Assembly: GCA_035041965.1 (NCBI GenBank)
Contig: JAPYMA010001204.1
Location: 17,290-81,289, forward strand
DNA length: 64,000 nucleotides
Source of the DNA: Anisakis pegreffii
Taxonomy: Eukaryota > Nematoda > Chromadorea > Rhabditida > Anisakidae
Reading direction: 5' to 3'
Translations under genes and position numbers: made by a program
Shown: positions 50,202-61,762 of the stretch, one piece after another
Position numbering within the stretch: position 1 is the stretch's first letter
How the letters are laid out: the number at the start of each line of letters is the position of its first letter
Notes under the pieces: generated by a model
Told to the model about the DNA's origin: nothing
The model's input: only the letters and a program-made list of their open reading frames with translations
Database searches by the model: none

Positions 50202-52076
50202 CTGTAGTGAAAGGCTTTCTTCCCTGAAGCTTAAGCATTTCGCTGTTGAATTTCCCTCTTTTCTACTGTTCCGTTCAAATTTTACCCTACTGCTGAATCC
50301 GCTGCTACCACTGTGATTATAAGTACCACTGCTGTTACTGATTAAGTTGATCTTACTTTGACTCGTATTATTACCTCTATTATCACTTCTTTTCTTGTTG
50401 TTAATTCAGTTCTTCTTTGAATGCCCTCTTTGTCTTCGAACTTCGCATCCTATTCTCTCTTACATGTTTTCTTCTTCTTTCTATTCACGCAAAAAATTTT
50501 GCTGCACACGGCGCGTCCTGGTTCAGAATCAGTTTCCATTGTTCACATTGTCTGCTGAACTCCAAGCTGGTAACGTAAAGAGCAATCTTTTAGAACAGTG
50601 GTTCTCACTTTTGGGTGCTCCATTACCCCTTTTGATGATCTGGCAGGCCGCCGTTACCCCCCTCTACCTATTAAATATGTAAATTGTACATGATATGTTC
50701 AGATGACCGTTACGTTCAATCTTATTAACACGTTCATGATTGTAATCGACATCGCTGGACCTTCCCTTAGACCGTTGTGTTGCTCAGTATTGCAATCAGT
50801 TATAATTACATGAAAAGCTATTGTCTATGACACGCTCACTTCGAACTGTTTTAGGTTGATTCTCATTCTTTTCAGACGTGTTGTATTCACTCTCATAGCT
50901 ATTACATGCGAATATCGTTCTCCTGATAAGTTTTCTCATTAACTTCGTCTCATTTCATTTCACAGATCGAATCAGTTTCTCATTCTATAGCATATACTGT
51001 CTACTGGATATGTTGACGAGTGTTGACAGTCGAAATCAACAATGCAGCAATCAAATATTGTCATTCAACAACGCTCGACAGTCAAATGATCAATTATAGT
51101 GTATTTGATAGAATGAGAATTTGACTTTAATTGTTCAGTGAAATGAATGAGAAATTAGCAAAAGAGAACACTTTTGGTGATGAAAGCTATGAGAGCGATT
51201 GTGACAGTAAGGAAAAGAATGAAAACCCTGTTAGGCCCGGACGAGCTACTGATAGTCAGAAAGTAAAACAACAACGCACGAGATACTAATTTCCCGACCT
51301 CCTCCATTACTCCTCCACACCTCCAAATTACCCAAAATGGGTAATTTCATCTCCTATGGAAACCACTGTTTTAAACATCCCATTTAAAATGTTCCAAATT
51401 AAATCTCTCAGATATTCACTTTTCATTTGCAATTGCTCTGACAGAATCTGAGGTATGCTTTCTCAAAAGAAGTGAAACAAACTCGTTCATTGCATAGGTG
51501 AAAGAACATTTCTCGCTGTTTTGTTCGTTGCTCGCTGAGAAACCGTCGTTCAAATCAAAATTTTCGTTCTCTTCGAACGCCATCATTGTGATGATGTTGT
51601 CGTCTGAAAATTTCAATATTCATTTGTAGAGCCATGAAATGGTTGAGATTCAAACCCTCAAAAGCATCAAGAAATTAAATCTGCTGGCATTTCATGGAAT
51701 TCAGTCCACTTGATTGCTTTACCGCTGCTTCATGCACCAGAAATTTGTATCATACAGAGGCTTTATTTTTGCGCGCTGCGGTGGTTGAGTTGTTGAGGAG
51801 CTGATTCTGAATTTTCGATATTTTCAACGATGAACAGCTTTTTATCGCAAGTGTTATGAAGAAAAAGCTTGCTGATGAACGAATTGAGTGACACTTTCGA
51901 ATGATCGATTGCAGGTACCTGTAAAGGTGTCACGCGATATCGGAATCAGATTCCCGAATCTGCCCGGCTTTTCGTCGAATACAATGCGACGTGAAGCACA
52001 ACAGTTGACCGCGTCGAACGTCAATGCAGCCGCAGGCACCACGTCGAACTCACCGACTACAGCTGCAATCACATAG
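39169..52076 (+). CDS. egl-10: EGL-10 orthologue: R7-family regulator of G-protein signalling (12 exons, 575 aa)
   Basis: R7 RGS proteins speed GTP hydrolysis by Galpha-o and work as an obligate complex with Gbeta5 in neurons and muscle. Exons: 39169-39324, 39891-39960, 40525-40683, 41099-41240, 41800-41933, 42209-42507, 42810-42871, 43010-43144, 43339-43480, 44404-44577, 45012-45104, 51915-52076; all phases chain. Domains: DEP at about 30-110 ([40 protein letters not shown]), DHEX linker to about 220 ([34 protein letters not shown]), a Ser/Ala/His-rich insert (220-310), GGL at about 320-386 ([13 protein letters not shown] ... [13 protein letters not shown], the Gbeta5-binding part), and RGS at 390-520 ([45 protein letters not shown]). 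Start [15 protein letters not shown] matches the EGL-10 N-terminus as I recall it. The last intron is 6.8 kb and contains an alternative exon. The C-terminal 53 residues (RFPNLPGF, then Ala/Thr/Ser-rich) are the variable part of the family. Confidence 0.95.
39338..39551. mobile_element. Possible degenerate DNA-transposon remnant in egl-10 intron 1
   Basis: The left edge CAGTGGTGTAGCCAAGGGG and the reverse-complemented right edge CATTAGCTTAGCCAAGATTTT share TAGCCAAG in matching position. The interior is a purine-rich block (GGAAGGAAAAGGGG-like) followed by C-rich tracts at 39488-39496 and 39514-39526. CAGTGG...TAGCCA ends are common on hAT-like MITEs, but no convincing target duplication is visible. 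It lies wholly in the intron and does not touch the splice sites. Confidence 0.35.
46282..46506 (+). CDS. egl-10: Alternative C-terminal exon of egl-10
   Basis: It follows a good acceptor, GATTGTTTTAG, and is open in phase 0, the phase in which exon 11 (ending QSKRK) leaves. It runs 74 codons to TAA TAA. The residues suit an RGS tail: [20 protein letters not shown], then RRN and a Thr/Ser/Pro/Asn-rich stretch. Base composition rises in C over the exon, unlike the flanking intron. A donor AAT|GTGAGC after 23 codons (46350), again phase 0, would instead make it a 69-nt cassette joined to the last exon at 51915. It contains no useful ATG. A basic, possibly phosphorylated tail is inference from composition. 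Confidence 0.6.
   Translation, partial: TNAPFSSLIARKTSRKVSRSRRNVSTGLTSIGSTSSLTNVTVTTNTTPSPQHNPTHNPPFSSSTSLLLPPTNFQ
50172..50200. repeat. TTG trinucleotide microsatellite
   Basis: About ten TTG units in the last intron of egl-10. It is a simple repeat; the plus-strand frame across it reads as a poly-Cys shadow and not a gene. Confidence 0.9.
50596..51368. mobile_element. hAT-like non-autonomous DNA transposon, 773 bp, in egl-10 last intron
   Basis: The left end CAGTGGTTCTCACTTTTGGG and the right end, reading inward, CAGTGGTTTCCATAGGAG give an inverted terminal repeat of the CAGTGGTT type known from hAT elements. The flanking 8-mers TTTTAGAA (50588-50595) and TTTTAAAC (51369-51376) match at six of eight places, consistent with an old 8-bp target duplication. 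Inside there is a sub-terminal inverted repeat around TCTCATTCTAT (50978) and ATAGAATGAGA (51108), and no transposase frame. It is likely an old insertion in an intron. Confidence 0.75.
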
Positions 52077-52257
52077 CCTCACAACTGCTGCTTCATCGAT
52101 TCTTATGCTTACTCTTCGGTTCACAAATGAGATTTGTTTCTTCTTTCCCGTTTTCCAATTTCGAATTGTTCTCGTTTTCTCGCCCAAGCAAACAATGAAT
52201 ATTTGATTTGAATTTGTTGTCATTTTAAGTTATGATTATCATTTGAGTCATCATTAT

Positions 52258-52305
52258 TACTATCGTTATTATTATTACTATTACTATTATTATTATTATT
52301 GAAAT
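52258..52305. repeat. ATT-type microsatellite, interrupted
   Basis: A run of TTA/CTA/ATT triplets in the presumed egl-10 3' flank. A similar imperfect run lies near 53575-53635. Confidence 0.8.
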
Positions 52306-55300
52306 ATTACCGCATAATTCATGAATTGTTACTGTGTAAATACACATGTTATTATTGCCATATGCTTGTCATCAAATTCGGTTCGTCTATTTCCAAATTA
52401 TTTCTCTTTAGATTTCTAATTTTTATTAATCGTTAGTATCAACCAGATCACTTGCTTCTATGAATAAGATGTCTTTAGAATTGGTTAACAAGAAAGTCAG
52501 CGAACAAAAATTTCAAATTATCATTAACATAATCAAGAATCGAAAGTTATCAATTAGGAGAACGCAAATAATCTGTGAAATGTCAAAAAATTTCATATTT
52601 TTTCTCTAACTCAAGCAAATTGTCTAGAAACGTGTTTTATGAAAGCAGAAGGTTCCTTCTCTTTCGTAACATGTAAAATGAGATATTGAGATGTTGGTTA
52701 TGTTATGAAATGAGGTTGTCTTTTTATGGTTATCATTGGTTCTAAGGTGACTGACAATGAAAGCTTATAATTGCATATGGACGCGAACCGTAATTTGTCA
52801 TCTGAATTTGGTTGAATTATTTCCTTTTTTTACGTTCATACTGTGATTAGAGATTATTTGATGATTTTTCACGATTTTTAGTGGTCGTTTATCAATGGAC
52901 GCTTCTTCTTTTCTCTCACGCACATTGCGTATTCTCAACGATCTTCTTCTCGTTATTTTTTGGTTTTGTTCACGCCAATTTTTTTCGTCTTTTTTTTCAA
53001 TTTTTTTTTCGTTGATTTTCCTCATTTGTTGATCTACAAAGAATCTCTCGTTATATTTGCACAAACATCGAACGTTATCTTCTCAGATTGTCTTATCACC
53101 CGTAAATTTCTCATTGTTCAAGTCAAATGCAATTCAGTTACACAGCAACATTGCTCTCATGCAATCCGACAAACTATTCTCACTTCGAGCTTTGAAATTC
53201 TCCGAAAATATTACCTTGAAACGCTTTTCGATATCTCACAATTGCTTTCAAATTTGGTTACGAATTATCTCGTACAAATATCAATCGTGGAACAGATAAC
53301 TTGCATTCATTCTCACATTCTTTTGCTGAACACTCCGAACTTTTTTGGAACGTTTCGTTCACGTTGTTGTTTTAGTGCGACATTTTCGTTATTCATTCAT
53401 CCATTAATTTATTCGTCTTCTCTGATTTCGACATTTAATTTCAGTGAAATTTTGAGTGTTCATTTTTTGTTCTCGATATCGTCGTGTTGTTTTCAACTTC
53501 ACATGGCACCATTTGTGTATTATTGTTGTTATTATTACCTATTTTAATTGATATCGATATTATTAATTTTATGATCATTATTATTTTTGTTAGTATGATT
53601 ATTATCATTATTTTATTATTATTATTAACATTACAGTTTTATCGTTATAAGTTTAATTTCGAGTCTGGTGTGTTTTATTCATTGTTCTTATCCGTTATCC
53701 GTTAATCGCGCATTTGTTTCAAGATTTATCGTAATTGAAATTATTCTCGTGTCGAGTCATTTTCACATAAATAATCTTCATTAATAAGAGATTGATTGCA
53801 CTTCGATATCAGCAGTGAATAATAATTCAAATGGAAACAACTTATTGAGATTTGCTATAATGTTCTTCTCTCATTACTGCTGTTCATTCTCGTTTTATTT
53901 CTTTTTATTGTTGTCATTCGTTTTTATTCTTTTACTAGTTTTTAGGTGGTGAAATTGAGTTTTGTTTTTGTGATTCCGAGTCGTTGTTTTTGTGATTGCG
54001 ATATCGAAGGTCGTCGAAATGGACGACAACCAGAAGATGACAACATTGAGCAGATTCGGTGTTCCTTCCTTTGTTAGCATTTCAGTTTTACGTTTAATGC
54101 GCTACTTTTGTATGATCAAACGTATTGTTCGTTCGATTATCATTATATAGGGAGAGAATAAATCTTATTATGCTGAATGCTGTTGTTCGTCGTCTATTTG
54201 TGACAAAACTGAACAACGTTAATAGAATTCCTCGTTAGAATCAATTGCATTCCACGAGAAATAATGAGTGTATTGTGCATTAAAAGAAAAAAAAACACGA
54301 CAAAAATTTACATTTTGCAATCGAACAAACACCATCGGAAATGGCACAAAATACAAAAACTTATGGTTAGGCAGCTGCTTTACGAGTTATAATTTATTGA
54401 AGTCAGTTTCGAAAATGAATCAGAATGGGCACAAAAACAGTCGACGAGATGAAAATTAATATCGTCTGTGACGACTTAAAACACTCAAATCGGCAATTTC
54501 TGATCAAATTTACCTTTCGGTTTGATTTTGAAACGATGAAATGGCATCTAAATGCCATTCAAATGATTCAGTGTCTTCCTACTAACTACAAAAGGTTTCC
54601 CAAGTAAAGGATATTGCACTTTTTAACCGAAGACGCATGAAGATAGTTACGAGTAGATTGTTGAACTGATTTCTTAAGTACTTGTTGTGACGATCACATA
54701 AGCATATATACAATAACATAAATTACAACTACACAGCAACAGATGAACTTTAAATTATCGGATAATTAATGTCTGTATATAATTTCGGAAACTCGATTGG
54801 TAATTGAGGTATATCACCGGAAAGTCGACTTTATCAAATTCATATGCTCAGATCACAGAGTGTTTCAAGTTAGTCGTTACAGGTAACAGGAACTGACGAT
54901 CTTGGATGGTGAACCTATTATACAAGCACCATCGAGCTCATGACAGAGGACGAGGAAGGAATACGGATATGGTTCCAATCTGAACGCATCTTCTAATCGA
55001 GAGCCGGAAAAAAATGACTGTTTTTGCTTGGGCGAATCACTAGGGAATAAGGTCCCTTTCCCCCTCCCCCTCCCCCGCCACTGAATGAACTCAACATTTG
55101 TCACTAAAGACATTCTGATTCGCGTAAAAAACCTCACTACAGGCCTGTGAAATGATCATAAAAATCACGGAGAGCGAAAAACGATTTGGCAGAAACCACA
55201 GAAACGCAAATTTGTTAACTGAATACTTACAACAATAATAATGAATCATTTAAAGAATCAAAAATAATATGAGGAAATGGCAATGTGGACGCTTCAAAAG

Positions 55301-55461
55301 AGCTGCCTTAAAAAGCAGCAAAAATGGTTATAACATAACATTTATGAAGTAAAAAAAGCTTTAAGAAAAATTTGGAATAATACATCAAACATTAGACAGC
55401 ATAGGACGAAGATAGTTACATAGCACTTTTGAATATTTACAACATATAAAAAGTTGGTGAG

Positions 55462-55525
55462 AAATTCGTTTTTGACTATAATAGTTACACAAATTTTTGA
55501 CTAAAATTCGTTTTTGACTATAATA
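55462..55525. repeat. 22-bp direct repeat, 42-bp period
   Basis: AAATTCGTTTTTGACTATAA plus TA occurs at 55462-55483 and again exactly at 55504-55525. It lies downstream of the TPM-domain gene on the minus strand, probably in or near its 3' UTR. Confidence 0.9.
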
Positions 55526-55840
55526 AGCTGCACAAGAAAATAACAGTTCGAGCTGAGAGAGAATCTGTAAGAAAGTTTTCAGAAAATGTAAGAAATTTTG
55601 TAAGCGTAAAGGAATACAAGAGAGCCGACGAAAAAAATCTAGACCAAATTCGAGTCACGACGAGCGTTCAGAATGGAAATTCAGCAGATGCGACAACCTA
55701 GATTAAGAACACGATCTCATCGAGTACTTGAACAAGGAATAAAGCCTTAGCGATAATTCGATTACATCTGTGATCGAGTGCCCGAACTGCGAAACAAGAA
55801 CGAGCTCAATCGTAGTCGACGCCAAACGTCATCAACTGAA

Positions 55841-57941
55841 TTACCAACCACCACCGCCACCCTGATCAACAACCCGTTCAGTCGGGTACAATCCCCCACC
55901 ACCCGTACTCTTAGTCGGACGATACGTCGGCCCGGCTGGATAGGCACCACCACCCTGATATCCGGAATCCATATTGAATCCACCACCACCCATCATACCT
56001 CCACCGCCCATGCCCCGTCCACCACGTCCACCACGGCCACCACTCAGCAGACGCCCGGCCAAATTACCAATACCGGCGCCGCCTAATCCGCTCAAGATGC
56101 TACCAAAATTGAAACCGCCCCCAGCCCGTCGACCAGCACCTCCTCCGCCCTGTCCACCCTCACCCCGTTCCATATCCGATGGTTGTTGCCTTCGATTGCT
56201 ACCCGCGCTTTTCTTACAGCAACAGCAGTAACATATACAACAGCAACACAACAACAACGGAACCACAACGCACAGCAGTATGATCCATACCAACATCGGG
56301 ATTTTCGGTAGTGAAAACGCTGGTTTCTTTCTGTACGGATCACCACCTCCACCCCGACCACCACCCGGCCCACCAGTCATGCCTCCACCTCGACCACCAC
56401 CCATACCAGCCCCACCACGACCATCGTCTATGCCCCCGTCGCCACCTGTTCCTGGACCTTGTTTCTCGACTGCTTTCTCCCAGGTTTGTTGTAAAATATT
56501 GCCAAGTGCTTGAGCATAATCGCCTTTCACGAACAGTTCTTTCTGAATACAAAAAAGAATTTACGATTGAACGGCGGCGACTAAAATTGAGGAACTGTTA
56601 GGAAAAACCTTGAAGTTTTTGACGGAAACTTTCAAAATACGGAAGAATATTACCAAATCTGATGTAAATCTATAGAAACTTGAGACAGAATAGGTGTGAC
56701 GGGAAATGATTTCTGAAAATGTAAGCCGAATTGGTCAGTCAACGAAATGAACACAGTCGTACTTGATCAGCAAATATTTGATTGAACTCGGCCGCGTAAA
56801 CCGGTACTTTCGGGTCTCGTGCAACCCAGAACTTTCTGTCGTCGACTGCAACGACGATAACCACTGACTTCTGGCATTGATTGTCCAACGTCCACTTTTT
56901 GAGCATCTGATTCGCCATATCCCTTACGGCCTTCAATCGTATTCGTTAATGAATATATCAGAAAGATTCCACGAATTATGGAACATTCATGTAATCTCGG
57001 CAATAATCTGAATCAAAAGAACCAAAAAGCTCATGAATGAACTGATGGATGATAGGTCATGCATTCAATGGGTATCGACTGCGAAGCAGAAAGAAATTAC
57101 TGTGTACAATAACTGACTTGTTCAGAGCCATCTCTAACGTGTTTCGCGACAGCCATTGCTGCAGTGATACCTTTCTTCTGGCAAAAATCCGGTGCGTGAT
57201 CCTGAAGTCAGTCATTACGTTGGTCACGAACTATAACTCTTCAACTGACTGACACTTCTACAAAAGTTGCTTTTTTTCGAAATTTTTAAAATTTTTTAAC
57301 AGACAATTTAACATTTTTTCATCAGGCATTTTTTAACTTAAAAAAATTCTTTTACTTTCTATTCCTCATACATTTATTTTCACCAGAAACAGGCGATCTA
57401 CCTGTATGCCATCAAAAACGATTTAACGAATGCATATGATTTTGAAAACTTCGAATCAGGAACTTCTCAGATAGATGAGAAATAAGTTATTGTTACATCA
57501 CTGATATATCACAGATCATGAAGCGGATCATTCAATTCATTTTAGCAATGCTCCAGCAACTACAAGAAATGTGCTGAAATTTGCTAACCACACTGTTCGT
57601 TTCAACTTCAAGTCCGGAAACGGTGAATGGAAGGGCAAGCATTACTGTATACAGATCCAGCTATGATTTTAGTGTTCATTGGCACAAACCCTGTCGATAT
57701 CACTGACCTGTCGTGTGCGTGATTCGAGCTGGTGCAATTCATGATTTAAACGATAGCGCTGTTCCTTTGTGAGCACCGCATCTGGATCACAGATGCTCGC
57801 CGTCGTCATCATGTTACATCGTTTAAAGTCACCGGCGGTCGGATTCGGAAAGTTTGACGCATCCCATTCCATTCGCTGACATTGCGCAAGTGCTATCAGA
57901 AGCAGTAACGACCAGAACGGCCGCATTTTGTACTTGATCAT
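55841..57941 (-). CDS. TPM-domain membrane protein with Gly-rich tail and poly-Cys juxtamembrane stretch (4 exons, 387 aa)
   Basis: This belongs to a nematode family with a TPM domain (the fold of bacterial and plant photosystem-repair TPM proteins); its biochemical role is not established here. Exons: 57708-57941, 57118-57177, 56763-56930, 55841-56542, all joining in phase 0. A signal peptide lies near residues 6-22 (MRPFWSLLLLIALAQC; a second ATG at 57926 starts exactly there). A Cys/Asp-rich entry (RCNMMTTASICDPDAVLT) leads into the TPM domain, about 45-180: LNHELHQLESRTRQ, GITAAMAVAKHVRDGSEQAV, QKSVVIVVAVDDRKFWVARD and ILQQTWEKA. Then comes a Gly-rich linker, one membrane segment at 235-252 (IPMLVWIILLCVVVPLLL), CCCCICYCCCC at 253-263, KK, and a Gly-rich C-terminus. 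Topology as type I, with the TPM domain in the lumen or outside, is inferred from the signal peptide and the KK after the membrane segment. Confidence 0.9.
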
Positions 57942-57968
57942 TTTTGTTCTCTTTTGAGTGGTTTCTAA

Positions 57969-57977
57969 CTGAAATTA
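57969..57977 (-). promoter_or_regulatory. Likely trans-splice acceptor upstream of the TPM-domain gene
   Basis: On the minus strand TTAATTTCAG ends at 57969, 27 bases before the first ATG at 57941. A near-consensus nematode acceptor this close to a start codon, with no upstream in-frame coding, is the usual place for spliced-leader addition. It could also be a cis acceptor for an untranslated exon. Confidence 0.5.
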
Positions 57978-60679
57978 ATCATCATGCGTGTTTTAGTGAT
58001 GAGATCCAGATCGTCGAACGAGTCTTGTCAGACAGATACACCGAATTGAACATCAACTGAACGTTTTTGAAACTACTGATTGTGAGTTTTGAAACTTATT
58101 ATAAACTTTTGCACGATAAAAATGGTTGCAGATATGCGATGTTAGTTGGCTAATTTGTGTGAACTGAGTGCATGGAACAAACAAAAATAACAATGAATAA
58201 TGGATGAATATGCTGGATGAAAGCCTTGAAATCAGTCATAGTTATGTGACATAACTCGAAAATTTGTTAGTTATACAATAGTAGATACTCATTTGAATGC
58301 CAAATCGCTGTTTTATTAAATATTCGAATGTTTAGAAGCCAGAAGACTTCTAAAGGGCTATACAAGACTTCATTGCAATTATTCATATTAGACTGGTGAA
58401 TTACTTTAATAATCTAATGGACATATACGAAAATTCATCACAAAATTATAATCCAGTTCTAATTGTATCATCATCATTGATTGTTTAAGCACTGTTGAAC
58501 AAACAACTGAGAAATTGTAAAAGCGTACGAATGAAAGAGACGATCTTTCGGTTTTATCAAGCTGAACTAGACAGTTTATTGGGTGAGCTTATCAATGATA
58601 ATGGAATTTACACTCTGACTGCACGTAAACAAAAAACACTGACAGTTGATAACGCAACAATAACCACGATTGAAAGAATCTTTTTTTTGGAATATGAACT
58701 TGATATCGATTTTTGAGTAGAACTGAGCACATAACTGCCCGCATTCAACATTTTTTAAATGGAAAATTGATGGAAAACGACATAATTGAGTTGGAATTGT
58801 AAAGTTCTGATTTGAAACTTTAATCGAACTGATGTACTGATATCAAACTGATAAAATATATTAGTCTTGATGTAATGGACATTTGATTTGATTTGATTTA
58901 ATGTCAAAAAAAGTATGTTGATTCACAGCGTTGTGACGTCAAAAACGTCAAAAGCATCAGCTGATATTTCGCTGCCCTCTCCAAATCCTCTCTCTTTATT
59001 TGTGGGAACATTTAAAGGGACATTGTTACAACTTGTTACAGCTTCAGCTGGAACCTAACCAACAAATACATGAAACAAAAATTTCTGGGAATAATTGACA
59101 AACAACTGCTGAATGTATCACTGAAACGATCGCATGATATCATGGAAATTTGATTAACAAGTTATATTTCATGAAGGTACTCGATATCGATAGGTAATTG
59201 CCGTCGAATGGGTGATCGTCGATATCGGAAATAATAGCTGATAGATTCCAGAAAGTAGGCATGAAAAGATTGATCAAAGCTGTCGTTTCAAACGAGATTT
59301 CAACGCTCGTAAACGCACACCAAGCACAATAACAACGAGTAATGAGTAACAACGAGTCGAGGCAACTTCCGTCTCAATGGTTAAACCCTCACGATCGATA
59401 TTGCTGAGGGGAGATGATAGTCGGTCGGTTGGCTGATGGGTGGATGGATTGGTTGTTTGTTGTTGTTGGTTCATTGCTTGCTTTCCAGTGCGAAGTGAAT
59501 CGACGAGTAAGACCATGACGACGACCGGATCGGCTGTTATTCGTTATTTAATCGACAACGGCGCACAAATAGAAATAACAACGCACGCTCTCATCATCCA
59601 TTCACATATGTAACTAACACAGAACAACGCAAACAAACAGTCACTTACTGCTTCTTTTCAACGAACATGCTGTCATAATCTGATTTTTGCGTTTGTAACG
59701 AACCAATCTAACGATTGCTCGTATGAAGAGAATGTAATAAAAACTGCTTCATTTTCTATAAATAACACAACAAATTCTTAAGAACACGGAAAGAATTCGA
59801 ATGTGAAACGTTTTTACAAAGGGATTCTTAAGATGTGAATCGTTTCCTCCAATTTCATGCTCTCTCAACAGTTTTATCAGGAATTCCAAGAGGAAAAGAA
59901 AAACGCAATGTAATAATGATCAAATGCTTATGAACATTTTTCAACAAAACTTCAAGTTCGGTCAAGGACGTGAGCCAAATGATCCATCGTTACGGTTCAT
60001 TATGGTTCATTCTTCTAGTGAGAATTGCTTTTTTTGGGAGATATTTATTCAAACGTTCGCTAATTTGATTAAAAAATCACCTTGCTCAGGCTTAACTTTC
60101 TATTTATTCATATACGACCAAATAAGTTTGATCGCCGAACAAATCTATGGGGAATAGCAAGTCAACAACGGAAACATTACAAACAATTTATCTACTCATA
60201 CATATCCTGGTTAAAAGAACGAAGCTTCGCCATACGAAGCATCAATTGAACCACAACTCTAAGGCCAAATTATTCCCAATTTCAGAGAGCTTCGTCCCCA
60301 CATTTGTATTAATTTTAGTTTAATTCATTCCAATATCTTTCACGTTTTCTTAGTATAAGATTTAGTGTATTTTTATGTCATGTTGAGTTATGAACATGGT
60401 TATGAACTTCCTCATCGCTGAATAAATACTCCACACAATATTGTCATGTTGAGCGTTTGAATAATTTTAACTTCCAGCTGTGACATTATTAAATTAGATT
60501 AACGATTGAGGTAAAAGAAGCCAAATTGCACTTTCGTACGCGCGCGGGCCCGAATGTTCAAAGGTGAGAGAAGGAGAGGAAAACGCTTCGTAAAAGCGCA
60601 CAAAACGAACGGAATGAATGTAGCCGTGAAACCTAATAACGAGAAATCGTCGTAGCATAACCTTCGCGTTTGATTCCAA
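57978..60679. other. Gene-poor upstream flank of the TPM-domain gene
   Basis: This would hold the promoter of the minus-strand TPM gene. No recognised gene is present. Open frames of 70-80 codons (58495-58716 plus, 59274-59516 minus, 59924-60157 plus) have no splice or family support. The minus one is Gln/Thr/Pro-rich followed by a hydrophobic stretch and is the most protein-like. Confidence 0.45.
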
Positions 60680-61762
60680 ATTAAATTCTCTACAAGCACA
60701 GAAGGTTTCAGGAAAATTCATCATTTAGTTTTCGAGATTGTAACTTAAAAAGAACCTTCATGAGGAGAAATAATGCCTTTGCAAGCGATTGAAATGGAAA
60801 AAGTGCTGGAACAGAAATTTGATCGGTCAATGCCAAGTAATCCATTGGAAAGAGAATTGAATTCTCTACAAGCACAGAAGGTTTCAGGAAAATTCATTGT
60901 TTAGTTTTCGAGATTGTAACTTAAAATGAACCCTCAGTAGCAAAAATAATGCCTTTGCAAGCAATTGAAATGGAAAAAGTGCTGGAACAGAAATTTGATC
61001 GGTCAATGCCAAGTAGTCCATTGGAAAGAGAATTGAATTCTCTACAAGCACAGAAGGTATCAGGAAAATTCATCATTCAGTTTTCGAAATTGTAACTTAA
61101 AAAGAACCTTCATGAGGAGAAATAATGCCTTCGCAAGCGATTGAAATGGAAAAAGTGCTGGAACAGAAATTTGATCGGTCAATGCCAAGTAATTCATTGG
61201 AAAGAGAATTGAATTCTCTACAAGCACAGAAGGTTTCAGGAAAATTCATTGTTTAGTTTTCGAGATTGTAACTTAAAATGAACCCTCAGTAGCAAAAATA
61301 ATGCCTTTGCAAGCAATTGAAATGGAAAAAGTGCTGGAACAGAAATTTGATCGGTCAATGCCAAGTAGTCCATTGGAAAGAGAATTGAATTCTCTACAAG
61401 CACAGAAGGTTTCAGGAAAATTCATCATTCAGTTTTCGAAATTGTAACTTAAAAAGAACCTTCATGAGGAGAAATAATGCCTTTGCAAGCGATTGAAATG
61501 GAAAAAGTGCTGGAACAGAAATTTGATCGGTCAATGCCAAGTAATCCATTGGAAAGAGAATTGAATTCTCTACAAGCACAGAAGGTTTCAGGAAAATTCA
61601 TTGTTTAGTTTTCGAGATTGTAACTTAAAATGAACCCTCAGTAGCAAAAATAATGCCTTTGCAAGCAATTGAAATGGAAAAAGTGCTGGAACAGAAATTT
61701 GATCGGTCAATGCCAAGTAGTCCATTGGAAAGAGAATTGAATTCTCTACAAGCACAGAAGGT
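60680..61762 (+). repeat. Tandem array: 176-bp monomer in 352-bp dimers, with a conserved 36-codon frame per monomer
   Basis: The word AATTCTCTACAAGCACAG recurs at 60684, 60860, 61036, 61212, 61388, 61564 and 61740, exactly 176 bp apart. Two monomer types alternate: A at 60684, 61036 and 61388, B at 60860, 61212 and 61564, making three 352-bp dimers plus a partial copy. Each monomer carries an ATG-started frame (MPLQAIEMEKVLEQKFDRSM, then a PLERELNSLQAQK end) without stops for 36 codons, followed by stops in the spacer. A and B differ at about 2 of 108 bases in the frame (one silent) and 8 of 68 in the spacer. Only the last copy ends in a good donor, AAG|GTAATC. It may be duplicated exons or a satellite grown from one exon. 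I do not recognise the peptide. Confidence 0.9.

Larger units (their letters stand above)
52077..55840. other. Convergent intergenic region between egl-10 and the TPM-domain gene
   Basis: It should contain both 3' UTRs. It is very AT-rich with TTA/ATT simple repeats near 52258-52305 and 53575-53635. A 195-codon plus-strand frame (52960-53547) is rich in Phe, Ser and Ile from T-rich sequence and is not called. A C-rich tract ending in CGCCACTG lies near 55047-55083, possibly the tip of a degraded transposon. A 22-bp direct repeat lies at 55462 and 55504. No real gene is seen. Confidence 0.5.

Noticed and set aside
52960..53547. 195-codon plus-strand open frame
   Set aside because: It is dominated by Phe, Ser, Ile and Leu from T-rich DNA in the egl-10 3' flank, has no domain, no signal of splicing and no charged or Gly pattern of a real protein.
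55025..55085. C-rich tract ending CCGCCACTG as a transposon end
   Set aside because: It resembles a CAGTGGCGG terminus on the minus strand, but no partner end or target duplication was found nearby.
55974..56601. Pro/Arg- and His/Leu-rich plus-strand frames of 77-102 codons
   Set aside because: They are antisense shadows of the Gly-rich exon of the TPM-domain gene; GGN codons read as CCN on the other strand.
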